This document shows, piece by piece, positions 24,386-32,485 of a stretch of DNA of 35,816 nucleotides. Position 1 is the stretch's first letter. Every line of letters begins with the position of its first letter. The DNA is from Chloroflexota bacterium (GTDB lineage: Bacteria > Chloroflexota > Anaerolineae > CG2-30-64-16), in assembly GCA_029555885.1 (NCBI GenBank), contig JAKPQT010000722.1, forward strand, positions 1-35,816. Direction: 5' to 3'. Under the pieces are notes generated by a model. That model saw nothing but the letters and a program-made list of their open reading frames with translations. It had not been told where the DNA came from and did no database searches. The position numbers were made by a program, and so were the translations under genes.

Positions 24386-25859
24386 GCAAGGCGGCGCGCG
24401 CTTCATCCTCGCGATTGACGAGGGCACGACAAACGTCAAGGTCATGCTGGTGGATCGCGCCGGCCGCGTCGTGGCAGAGGCCGCGCGGCCCCTGTCTATC
24501 GCCTATCCGCAGCCCGCGTGGGTCGAACAGGACGCACTCGAGATCTGGCGCACGTCGCACGCGGTCGCCGCGCAGGTGCTGGCCACCGCACCGGCAGGGC
24601 AGGTAGTGGCCCTGGCACTCACCAATCAGCGGGAGTCGGTGCTGGCCTGGGACCGGGGCACCGGCGAGCCGCTCGGCCCCTGTGTCTCGTGGCAGTGTCA
24701 TCGCACCGCGCCGTTTTGCGCACAACTCAAAGAGCAGGGCCTGGCCGACACCATCTACGCCCGTACGGGGCTGGCTGTGGATCCCATGTTCTCCGGCAGC
24801 AAGGCGCGCTGGCTGCTGGAGCACATCCCCGAGGGCGCGGCACGCGCGGCAGACGGCGACATTTGCCTGGGGACCGTGGACGCGTGGCTGCTGTGGAACT
24901 TCACCGGCGGCGCGATGCATGCCTGCGATGTCACTAACGCCTCGCGCACGCAGCTCTTCAACCTCGACACTTTGGATTGGGATGACGACCTGCTGCGTGT
25001 ATTCGGTATCCCGCGGCCCGCGCTGCCGGAGGTTCGTCTGTCGAGCGCCTACTATGGCGAGACGTGCGGGTTGCCCGGCGTTCCGGCGGGGCTGCCCATT
25101 GCGACGCTGATCGGGGATTCCCATGCCGCGCTGTTTGGACATGCCGGGTTCAGGCCCGGCTCGGTCAAGGCGACCTACGGGACCGGCTCATCGCTGATGA
25201 CGCCTACCGCCGCGCGGGTTGTCTCACGCAACGGGCTTTCGTCAAGCATCGCGTGGGGCCACCGGCAGGTGACCTATGCGCTCGAAGGCAATATCTACGT
25301 GACGGGCTCCGCAGTGCAGTGGGTCGCGGACCTGCTGGGGGTGGACGGCCCGGCAGCCGCGGAGGCGTTGGCGGCTCAGGTCGCTGACAATGGCGGCGCG
25401 TACTTCGTGCCGGCTCTGGCAGGTCTCGGCGCGCCGTACTGGAACGAGGCCGCGCGCGGGCTGGTTACCGGCCTGACCCGCGGCACGACCCGCGCCCACC
25501 TGGCCCGCGCGACGCTGGAGTCGATCGCGTACCAAATTCGCGATGTATTCGACGTGATGCAGGCCGAGGCGGGCGCGCCGTTGCAGGTACTCCTGGCGGA
25601 CGGCGGCGCGACCCGCAACCGGGCGCTGATGCAGTTCCAGGCGGACATCCTCGGCGTCCCGCTGCTGTCCAGCGCCGCGGGCGATGTGTCGGCGCTCGGT
25701 GCAGCGTATCTGGCCGGGCTGACGGTAGGGCTCTGGGATTCCGAAGCGGAGATTGCCGCACTCGAACGGCCGCAGGTACGCTATGAGCCGGCCATGGCCC
25801 AGGCCCGCCGTGATGCGCTCTACGCCGGCTGGCAGGCAGCGGTTAGGCGCGCGCTCTAA
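24372..25859 (+). CDS. FGGY carbohydrate kinase, glycerol-kinase-like, substrate uncertain
   Basis: This 495-residue protein is closest in style to glycerol kinase: AIDEGTTNVKVMLVD phosphate loop, W-V-E-Q-D, TNQRESVLAWD, TYGTGSSLM, YALEGNIYVTG, GLGAPYWNEAARG, DGGATRNRALMQFQADI and ALGAAYLAGLTVG. Two substrate-pocket positions differ from true glycerol kinases: DPYFS reads DPMFS, and GDQQAALFG reads GDSHAALFG. The NQRE pair that holds glycerol is kept. The start (ATG-ATG at 24372/24375) overlaps the isomerase end by 11-14 bases, so translation is coupled. In this operon a pentulokinase (xylulose or ribulose) is the natural guess. Plain glycerol kinase stays possible. No glycerol transporter or glpD gene is nearby. 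Confidence 0.85.
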   Translation: MMAVRQGGARFILAIDEGTTNVKVMLVDRAGRVVAEAARPLSIAYPQPAWVEQDALEIWRTSHAVAAQVLATAPAGQVVALALTNQRESVLAWDRGTGEPLGPCVSWQCHRTAPFCAQLKEQGLADTIYARTGLAVDPMFSGSKARWLLEHIPEGAARAADGDICLGTVDAWLLWNFTGGAMHACDVTNASRTQLFNLDTLDWDDDLLRVFGIPRPALPEVRLSSAYYGETCGLPGVPAGLPIATLIGDSHAALFGHAGFRPGSVKATYGTGSSLMTPTAARVVSRNGLSSSIAWGHRQVTYALEGNIYVTGSAVQWVADLLGVDGPAAAEALAAQVADNGGAYFVPALAGLGAPYWNEAARGLVTGLTRGTTRAHLARATLESIAYQIRDVFDVMQAEAGAPLQVLLADGGATRNRALMQFQADILGVPLLSSAAGDVSALGAAYLAGLTVGLWDSEAEIAALERPQVRYEPAMAQARRDALYAGWQAAVRRAL

Positions 25860-25860
25860 A

Positions 25861-25956
25861 GGTTTCGGGCGGTTGAAACCGCTGCCACCATTACAAAGTC
25901 TGCCTTTGCAGACGACACGCCAGCAGTCTCCGCAAGGAGACTTCGTAATGGCAGCC
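25861..25956. repeat. Multi-hairpin REP-like element in the kinase/TIM-barrel gap
   Basis: Between two convergent genes this 96-bp stretch folds as a set of stems. GGTTTC/GAAACC (25861-25866 with 25875-25880) is the first. GCTGCC...ATTAC (25881-25894) pairs with GTAATGGCAGC (25945-25955) as an outer stem with a 3-base bulge. Inside it are two hairpins, GTCTGC-CTTT-GCAGAC (25898-25913) and GTCTCC-GCAA-GGAGAC (25926-25941), the latter with a GNRA tetraloop. It could serve as a two-way terminator. The style is that of dispersed intergenic REP/MITE elements. Confidence 0.7.
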
Positions 25957-25978
25957 GTACTTTTGTGCCAGGCGCCTT

Positions 25979-26851
25979 TCAGACAGTCGTCTGATCTGCA
26001 AGTCCTGCGTCCCGCCAGACCTGGTGCAGTGCCTCTGCCGTGGTGCGGACGGCATCCTCCGGCGACATCTCCTTCAGCCGCGGGCTGAACGGCTCCACCA
26101 TGACCGGGCCGCTGTAACTGAGGCGGGCGAGCGCCTGCAGGAATCCCCGCAGGTCGATCACCCCGGTTTCGCCCGGCAGCGCCCGGTGCGTGTCCGGCAG
26201 CTCGTCCAGCGGGATGCCGGGCAGTGCGTCGTTCACATGCACATCCACGATATCCGCATCGCGCAGCCGCGCCAGTTGGTCTAGGGTGCCGCCCGCGGTA
26301 TACCAGTGGTAGGCGTCCAGCAGGAGGCCCATATTGTGTGTGCCGGCGGCCTGCTCGATATCGCGGCACAGGGCCAACATGCCGTCTAATGTATGAACGA
26401 ACTCGTACCGGTGGTTGTTGCGCAGCGTCTTGGGCCCGAGGAACTCCAGACCGAAGCGGATGCCGTGTGTGTCTAGGATGTGCGCGGCACGGCTGAATCG
26501 GTCCACATGGAAGGCGTAGTTGGCACTAAAGTCCAGGCTGTCATGCCAGCTTGGCACCCAGGTGGTCGTGCGTGTGACCCCGATGGCGGCCGCGACGATG
26601 CAGAGGTTCTCCAGTTCCGCCAGACCCTCGCTGAATTCGGCCTCCGGCTTGCGATAGTCGAGCGGAAAGCCGAATCCGCCTGCCTGCACGCCGGCATGGG
26701 TCAGCAGGTCGCGGGTCTGCGTCGCGCCGAGGGCCGCAGCCTCCCGGATGTTGATGTGTAGCGCGTCGAATCCGTTGGCCGCGGCGAGACCAGCGGTCAC
26801 TGCGAGCTCGGCCCGGACGCCGATCGCTGCCGGTGACAGAGACTTGAACAT
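25979..26851 (-). CDS. Xylose-isomerase-like TIM-barrel sugar epimerase/isomerase
   Basis: This 290-residue protein belongs to the AP-endonuclease-2/xylose-isomerase-like TIM-barrel group (IolE, IolH, hydroxypyruvate isomerase, tagatose epimerase relatives). The expected metal ligands are visible: Glu in FGLEFLGP, Asp in LLDAYHWY, His in DVHVNDA and Glu in VMVEPFSP. Start 26851 is supported by AGGAG ten bases upstream; the in-frame extension to 26953 passes through an inverted repeat. It is the last gene of the minus-strand glycyl-radical cluster, 119 bases after a URO-D gene. The substrate cannot be told from the sequence; a sugar, sugar acid or inositol derivative is typical. Confidence 0.85.
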   Translation of the reverse strand: MFKSLSPAAIGVRAELAVTAGLAAANGFDALHINIREAAALGATQTRDLLTHAGVQAGGFGFPLDYRKPEAEFSEGLAELENLCIVAAAIGVTRTTTWVPSWHDSLDFSANYAFHVDRFSRAAHILDTHGIRFGLEFLGPKTLRNNHRYEFVHTLDGMLALCRDIEQAAGTHNMGLLLDAYHWYTAGGTLDQLARLRDADIVDVHVNDALPGIPLDELPDTHRALPGETGVIDLRGFLQALARLSYSGPVMVEPFSPRLKEMSPEDAVRTTAEALHQVWRDAGLADQTTV

Positions 26852-26883
26852 GGGGAGCTCCTTTGTTAACAATGGCTGAATGG

Positions 26884-26978
26884 AACGCTGATGTCGCTGA
26901 TGGTTATGATTGACGCTGATCCTTTCCATTCTGAGTGGGAAATCCGCGTTCATCTTGACCTTCAGCGTTATCAGCGTT
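26884..26978. repeat. 95-bp element with 17-bp inverted ends
   Basis: Left end 26884-26900 and right end 26962-26978 match as inverted repeats at 15 of 17 positions (AACGCTGATxxCGCTGA). Inside are further CGCTGAT direct copies. The right end supplies the last codons and TGA of the URO-D gene at 26971. The look is that of a MITE or REP-type insertion. Confidence 0.55.
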
Positions 26979-27954
26979 GTATCATGCCTGCCCTCTCACA
27001 GATCGCGGCGTACGCCCAGTCGTCCCACTCCTCGCGCACCCCGATGCCGGGCAGGTCGGGATAGTTCTTGCAGATCAGCCCGCCCTCGAAGACGTCGATC
27101 ATGTGCCGCGCGCCCGACTCGATAAGCTGCCGGTCGCCCGTAGGGAGTATCTTCTGAATGTCCACCGGGCTCCACAAAGCAGCCTTCCGTTCGCTCAGGA
27201 GGGCCGCCAGTTTGGGCATGTCGTACAGCGCGGGCTGGTCGAACTGGAAAACATCCACTCCTGCATCCAGCAGATCGGGGACGATGGCCCAGTTCTGCCC
27301 GCAGGAGTGCATGAACACGCGCATCCCGTACTCGTGCGCAATGCTTATCAGTCGTGTATACATTTCCTTGAAATAGAAACGGAACATCTTCGGGCTGAAG
27401 AGCAGGCCCGTCTGTGTGCCCATGTCTTCTCCAATGACGATGCCATCTGCGCCCGCGCGACCGGCCAGGTGGATTTTCTGTTCGTAAACGCCCGCCACGA
27501 CCTCATGCATTCGGCACACTTCGTCGGGGTAAAGGGCCATGTCTGCGAAATACACCTCCATCTTGCGGAGGTAGCGGGCATTATCGAACACCCAACCGCC
27601 GATGCTTGCCAGCTTGAATTTGTCGGTCGGCTGGCTGAACAGCGCGTTCATCGCGGCCGCGCAGTCGGGATGCGTGTAATCGGGGGGCCGCAGGTCGGGG
27701 AGCTGACGCCAATCGGTGATGGCGGGGCGGAAGATCTCGCCTTTGATGGCTCCCTCCTTCATGCGCACCCACAGGTTGCCCCATTCGTCGTCATAGTATT
27801 CAAGTTTGCCTTCGGTCCAACGACGTTGGGTGTACCCATGTGGCCTGAGGCCGGCCGACAGCGTGTCGTTGATGCGGCCGCGGTCGAAGGTCATGCCGGG
27901 ACGCGGCGCGCCGGTGTGCTCGATGTTGGCGATAATGATGTCACGCGAGTTCAT
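26971..27954 (-). CDS. URO-D superfamily protein with intact His-X-Cys site
   Basis: This 327-residue protein has the URO-D barrel and, alone among the five paralogues here, the MtaA/MtbA-type zinc motif H216-S-C218-G with a later Cys at 295 (GGLICKNYP). It is therefore the best candidate for a true corrinoid methyltransferase. Other family marks are GADGIVIGEDMGTQTGLLFSPKMFR and AGVDVFQFDQPALYD. Start 27954 (MNSRDIII) follows GGGGAG with ten bases spacing; a TTG at 27972 is in frame but would sit on that ribosome site. It lies 18 bases after another URO-D gene and downstream of the glycyl radical enzyme. The last codons lie in a short inverted-repeat element. Confidence 0.87.
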   Translation of the reverse strand: MNSRDIIIANIEHTGAPRPGMTFDRGRINDTLSAGLRPHGYTQRRWTEGKLEYYDDEWGNLWVRMKEGAIKGEIFRPAITDWRQLPDLRPPDYTHPDCAAAMNALFSQPTDKFKLASIGGWVFDNARYLRKMEVYFADMALYPDEVCRMHEVVAGVYEQKIHLAGRAGADGIVIGEDMGTQTGLLFSPKMFRFYFKEMYTRLISIAHEYGMRVFMHSCGQNWAIVPDLLDAGVDVFQFDQPALYDMPKLAALLSERKAALWSPVDIQKILPTGDRQLIESGARHMIDVFEGGLICKNYPDLPGIGVREEWDDWAYAAICERAGMIQR

Positions 27955-27972
27955 TGGCGTATTGCTCCCCAA

Positions 27973-29241
27973 TTACCACAAGTCATTGATGAGGTCGCGC
28001 GTGATCTGCACTGCTCGGCCTGGCTTGGACCGGTCGCCGTTGAGCGTATAGATGTCGCGGAAGATGATCTCAGTCGCGCAGCCGCGCGCCGCTGTCAGGG
28101 TCTTGCGGATGTGCGCGGCGAAGCCCTCTTCGTCGAACTCCGTGCCGACGCCGACGAAGTTGGGACTAGGCTTGCGCGAGTAGATGACGCCGCTGCCGCG
28201 CAGCGCCTCGCCCATGTAATCCTCGTTGCACCACGCGGAGATGGAGACCTTCCGTAGGTGCGGCAGCTTGCTCACGTACTTCTCCCATATGTCGTGCACC
28301 GGCTCGCAGCAGCCGTAGTAGGTGAGGCCGAACGGCTCGGCGATTTCGCAATAGTAAGGATAGACATAGCGCCCATACATGCGCGGTGAGATGCTCACCG
28401 TCTCCTGCGAGTTGATGTTCAGCCACAGGTCCGCAGTTGTCACGTGGCCGGTGCGATAGTAGTTGTCGGTTGGCAGTTCGTGTGTAAAACCATAGCTGCC
28501 CGCGCCTGCATAATCGTTGCCATTGTTCAGCGTGAGCAGACCCTCGCGCTCCTGCCACTTCGCAAAGCCCAGGATGCTATCACGAAGGTAGGCGAACAGC
28601 GCGTGCATCGCGTCCGGTTCGTCGATCATGGCGATCATCATCGCTTCCAGACCCATGAGCTGAACGATCTTGGCGCAGGGTGTGGCGTGCCAGCGCAGGC
28701 TGGCGTTCTTGATTTCGACCGGCAGGACATCGCCCAGGATATCTTCCACGAACGATTTCCAGGTGAAGGTGGCTTCCCGGTCCACGGAAAAGGTTGCCGG
28801 TTTGAGCCGTTGGAAGTCCTCTCGGAGGTTCCGGATAGGATGCTGCCAATGGTAGCCCACGGTGCGTCCACTGGCATCGACGCCGTGCTCTGTCGGAATC
28901 TCGATGCCGAACTCATCGATATCGATGTCCCAGTATACGGTGTAGGTCGCAGGGACGACCTTGTCATCGCCAATCTCCTCGTAGTTGACGATGTGCCTCA
29001 GGAGGTTGCGTTCGATCTGGATGGCCGCCGGGGAGGTGCAGCGTGGAGTCGGCAGCATGTCGCCCTCGAATGTATCCATCTCCATGACGATGAGCGGACG
29101 TTCTCCCTGGAGCGCGTTGTGGCGGTACCAGAGTGCGGTCCGTTCGGCCATAATGGGGTGGTTCGCATAGTCGAGCTGGCGTTTGGCGAGCTCGCGAAGG
29201 TAGTGTCGCTCTTCAGGCATGATGCGTGAGGGTGTTGGCAT
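27973..29241 (-). CDS. Divergent URO-D superfamily protein (long form)
   Basis: This 422-residue protein is longer than typical URO-D homologues (about 340-370). The fold is suggested by MIDEPDAMHALFAYLRDSILGF, TVSISPRMYGRYVYPYYCEIAEPFGLTYYGCCEP and a late CNEDYMGEALRG-type loop. The usual His-containing metal motif is replaced by Y-G-C-C-E-P (309-314), a double Cys. The C-terminal 'ATEIIFRDIYTLNGDRSKPGRAV' stretch replaces the standard Cys loop. No good ribosome site is seen (GGGAC before 29241; none before M8). It lies between the glycyl radical enzyme and another URO-D gene. I infer a methyltransferase-like or other metal-dependent role, but the function is not known to me. Confidence 0.8.
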   Translation of the reverse strand: MPTPSRIMPEERHYLRELAKRQLDYANHPIMAERTALWYRHNALQGERPLIVMEMDTFEGDMLPTPRCTSPAAIQIERNLLRHIVNYEEIGDDKVVPATYTVYWDIDIDEFGIEIPTEHGVDASGRTVGYHWQHPIRNLREDFQRLKPATFSVDREATFTWKSFVEDILGDVLPVEIKNASLRWHATPCAKIVQLMGLEAMMIAMIDEPDAMHALFAYLRDSILGFAKWQEREGLLTLNNGNDYAGAGSYGFTHELPTDNYYRTGHVTTADLWLNINSQETVSISPRMYGRYVYPYYCEIAEPFGLTYYGCCEPVHDIWEKYVSKLPHLRKVSISAWCNEDYMGEALRGSGVIYSRKPSPNFVGVGTEFDEEGFAAHIRKTLTAARGCATEIIFRDIYTLNGDRSKPGRAVQITRDLINDLW

Positions 29242-29309
29242 GGCGGTTAAGTCCCTATTTGGGTATTGCTATGACGCCGGAAACGCGCGGTCGCGATCTG
29301 GCAAGGTGG

Positions 29310-31526
29310 CTACAGCTCGTGCTCGGTCCGCGCGATGACTTCTTCCTGCATCTGCGGCGTCAGTTTTACGAAATAGTCCGAGTAGCCGGCAACCCGGACG
29401 AGCAGGTCCTGGTAGTGCTCCGGATGCGCGCGAGCGGCGAGCAGCGTGTCGCGGCTGACCACATTGACTTGCATCTCGAAGCCGCCGCGCTGCAGGTAGG
29501 TTTCGATAAGCTGGCGCATCGCGGCCCGGTCAGCCTCGGACTTGAACAGGTTGGCAGAGAACTTGGCGTTGTGAACGAGACCGCCAAGCGCATTTCGGTG
29601 TGACCAGCAGGTCGTCGAGAGAACCGATGCGGTGGGGCCGCGACGCTCCCGACCCTGCGCAGCCCCTGCACCGTCTGCCAGCGGCCATCCCGCGCGGCGG
29701 CCATCGGGCGTTGCACCGGTCTGCGCGCCCATGCGCTCGTGCATGATCCAACAGAAGAAGCCGGGCACGTAGCTGTGCGGCCCGATCATGTTTGAAGCGG
29801 TCGTCGCCATCAGCCACTTTGCCCAGCGCTGCGCGATCTCGTCAGATGCCTCGTCGTCATTGCCATATTTGGGGAGACGGTTGAGGATGCGCTGGCGGAG
29901 CTGCTCGTGGCCCTCAAAGTCCGCCTGCAGGATGGCCGCCAGCTCCGCCACGGTCAGTTCGCGCGTCTCGTACACCAGGTGCCTTACCGCGAGCAGGCTG
30001 TCCGCCAGATTGGCAAGTCCGACAAGCGAGTTCTCCACCCAATTGTAGCGTGCGCCGCCGCGGTCGTAATCGAGCCCGCGGGCGAGGCAGTCGTTGGTGA
30101 AGCAACTGACCAGCGGGAAGCCGCCATGCACCGTGCGGGCCCGCCAGATGCGGTCCAGATCGGCGGCCGCCTGCGCAATCTGCTCGCGCAGGTTCGCCTG
30201 GACACGTGCCTCAAGCTCCTCGTACGTTGCAGGCTCGGGCTCTGCGCCGCCGGCGACCGCGTCGATCACCGTGTTGAGTGCTCCGGGCAGGTTGAAGTAG
30301 GGTGTGGCGACCCAGACGTTGGATGCGGCCACCGGCTTGATCTCGACGCAGGTGGAGTTCATGTAGTTGACGGAATCCGCAAAGTTGACGCCGTGCTCCA
30401 TCAGCCCCGCGCTGATCTCCTCGTCGTTGAAGAATGCCGGGTCCCCGCGGCCTGCGCCGAGCAATGCTACTGCAAAGTCCATCAACTCCGACGGCGTGCC
30501 GCGGTGCCAGCACAGGCCCACGGTCGGGTAGCCTAGGCCCGTTGCGATGCGCGCGGCCATGCAGAGGTAGGTCAGGTCGTTGGTGATATCCCGGCCCTCT
30601 CCATCGCGACCGCCCACCAGGACGGCAAGCGCTAAGCCGGTAGACATAATGCGATTGACGTTGATGTAGAGCTGGCAGATGAGCTCGAACGCCGCCTGCC
30701 TGGTGATGCGTCCGGCTGCGAGGTCGGCCTCGTAGAACGGGCGCAAGGTGCGGTCGAGCCGGCCGGGGGAGGTGAGGTAATGGTCTTCGCCCTGCCACAG
30801 CGCCACGATGGTCAGGAAGAGGAGCTGGATGGCCTCGTGGAAGGTGCGGGGGGCCGCATGGCTGACCTGGCGGCAAACCGCGGCCATTTCCAACCAGCGC
30901 AGCGATGCCTCACTCATATCTGCGGCCTGAGCCGAGCACGCGTCCGCGACGTTGAGGATATACGCCGACATGCCGTCCAGCGCAATCCGGCAGGCGGCAT
31001 AGAAGGCTGCTTTCTCTGCATCTTCCGCGGCCGTGGCCGCAGTTGCGGCCCCTCGTTCGGCAATCTCGGCTTTTACGCCATCCAGCCCGACCGCAAACAG
31101 CTTGTCGAAATCCGGATGCAGGTGGCCCGCGTCGCCTCCGGGGAAAGGGGGCATGGAGGCCAGCACAGCGCGGGCGGCTTCGAGCGCGGGGCCTTCGGCT
31201 TCAGTGGGCCGGCGGAAGCGAGGACGGCCAACGATCCGCTCGCCGGGATCTAGCTCCACGGGCAACGCTGCCAGTCTGGCCGCAACCATGCGCGCCCGCC
31301 AGACCAGCCAGTGTTCAGCGGACGTATGAAGCTGCCAGGCCGCTGCATCGCTGAGCAGCAGCTCCGGTATAGGTGGCATATCGGTTCCGGTGCGCGTGTG
31401 GAAGGCCAGCGCCGCCTCGCGCAGCGCGGCAAGATCCGCTGGCAGGTGCAAGTCGATCGGCTGTTGCGCGCCGGGAATCGTCAGGTATCGGGACAGTACC
31501 GGCACGGATGCCGCAGTTGGCTGCAT
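29310..31526 (-). CDS. Glycyl radical enzyme of the PFL/diol-dehydratase superfamily, substrate unknown
   Basis: This 738-residue protein has both signatures of the family. The thiyl Cys is C393 in NSTCVEIKP. The C-terminal radical loop is LLVRVAG714YSDYFVKLTPQ, with G714 24 residues from the end, as is normal. E395, two residues after the Cys (C-V-E), is typical of dehydratases and lyases (glycerol/diol dehydratase, choline lyase), while pyruvate formate-lyase has Cys-Cys. TPDGRRAGWPLADG and NVVSRDTLL are further family blocks. The residue before the Cys is Thr, where the lyases I recall have Gly. GGAGG lies just before the ATG. It lies between a TIM-barrel isomerase and two URO-D genes. No radical-SAM activating enzyme is seen in the window. 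It implies an anaerobic lifestyle. Confidence 0.93.
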   Translation of the reverse strand: MQPTAASVPVLSRYLTIPGAQQPIDLHLPADLAALREAALAFHTRTGTDMPPIPELLLSDAAAWQLHTSAEHWLVWRARMVAARLAALPVELDPGERIVGRPRFRRPTEAEGPALEAARAVLASMPPFPGGDAGHLHPDFDKLFAVGLDGVKAEIAERGAATAATAAEDAEKAAFYAACRIALDGMSAYILNVADACSAQAADMSEASLRWLEMAAVCRQVSHAAPRTFHEAIQLLFLTIVALWQGEDHYLTSPGRLDRTLRPFYEADLAAGRITRQAAFELICQLYINVNRIMSTGLALAVLVGGRDGEGRDITNDLTYLCMAARIATGLGYPTVGLCWHRGTPSELMDFAVALLGAGRGDPAFFNDEEISAGLMEHGVNFADSVNYMNSTCVEIKPVAASNVWVATPYFNLPGALNTVIDAVAGGAEPEPATYEELEARVQANLREQIAQAAADLDRIWRARTVHGGFPLVSCFTNDCLARGLDYDRGGARYNWVENSLVGLANLADSLLAVRHLVYETRELTVAELAAILQADFEGHEQLRQRILNRLPKYGNDDEASDEIAQRWAKWLMATTASNMIGPHSYVPGFFCWIMHERMGAQTGATPDGRRAGWPLADGAGAAQGRERRGPTASVLSTTCWSHRNALGGLVHNAKFSANLFKSEADRAAMRQLIETYLQRGGFEMQVNVVSRDTLLAARAHPEHYQDLLVRVAGYSDYFVKLTPQMQEEVIARTEHEL

Positions 31527-31606
31527 GGCGCTTCCTCCATTTTGTTGCGCGGACAGTTACGAATATCGCGCGGGCTTACAAAAAAAATGATGCTACAGCA
31601 CTGGTG

Positions 31607-32413
31607 TCATGCACACGCGGCCTCAGCCTCGTAGGTACGCATCGTCGCCAGCTCGCGGGGCAGATGAATTGCGTAAGGCTCCCAGTCGATCCATTCGCCG
31701 CTCAGATAGCCGTTGTAGCCCGCAGCCAGGAGCAACTGCACGGCACGGCGATGATCGATCGCGCCTGTGCCCGCTGGCCGGAGTTGCAGCTCACCTGCAA
31801 CGTCAACCCCATCATGGAAGTGGACGTGGCGGATCCAGGGCTTCAGGGCATGGTAGGCGCTATCCATCGTCGAGCCGCTCTGGCGGACGGGATGCATGAT
31901 GTCCCAGTTGACCGCAACCGCGGGATGGTTGGCGCGGTGCATCACGGCCGCGACGTGCGCAGGGTCGGTCCAGTCGTCGTGGGTCTCCAGACACAGGGTG
32001 ATGCCTGCGGCAGCCGCCTCATCGGCCAGAGCCGCGAGACTCCCGGCCAGGACCTCGACCGCCGCATTGCGGCCGAGGCCAGGGACCAGTGCGCCCCCGA
32101 ATACCCGCAGCCGGGCGCAGCCCACATCCGCGGCCAGCGCAATCGCACGCCGCACCGCGTCGATGTTTTCCGCTGCCGTCGCCGGATCGGCCAGCCGCGC
32201 GCCGGTCGCCAGACAGCAGAGCGCGATGCCGCTGTCCTCGACCTGCCGGCGCGCTACGCGCCGCACGGCTGAATCAATCGTGGTTTCAATGCCGTGGCCG
32301 TGGCCCGAACTTAGCCGCGGCTCGATCCCATTGTAGCCCAACCGCTGCGCGAGCGCCAGCATTTCTTTCAGGGTCAAGTCAGGGCAGGAGAAGCTCATAA
32401 ACGCATATTTCAT
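31607..32413 (-). CDS. Xylose-isomerase-like TIM-barrel sugar epimerase/isomerase
   Basis: This 268-residue protein starts MKYAFMSFSCPDLTLKEMLALAQRLGYNGIEPR, a common opening for this family. Its metal-ligand candidates are Glu in CLETHDDW, Asp in NWDIMHP, His in HVHFHDG and Glu in SGEWIDWEPY. AAAGG lies about eight bases before the ATG at 32413; the longer frame would run into the divergent URO-D gene's control region. It is the first gene of the five-gene minus-strand cluster with the glycyl radical enzyme 80 bases downstream, so it may prepare the substrate of that enzyme. It is a paralogue of the TIM-barrel protein at the other end of the cluster. Confidence 0.87.
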   Translation of the reverse strand: MKYAFMSFSCPDLTLKEMLALAQRLGYNGIEPRLSSGHGHGIETTIDSAVRRVARRQVEDSGIALCCLATGARLADPATAAENIDAVRRAIALAADVGCARLRVFGGALVPGLGRNAAVEVLAGSLAALADEAAAAGITLCLETHDDWTDPAHVAAVMHRANHPAVAVNWDIMHPVRQSGSTMDSAYHALKPWIRHVHFHDGVDVAGELQLRPAGTGAIDHRRAVQLLLAAGYNGYLSGEWIDWEPYAIHLPRELATMRTYEAEAACA

Positions 32414-32485
32414 CGTACTGACCTTTCTGCTACAATGTATGCCTACGCGATGGGCTACATCTGGTAAACTTTCAGGAGACAAGAC

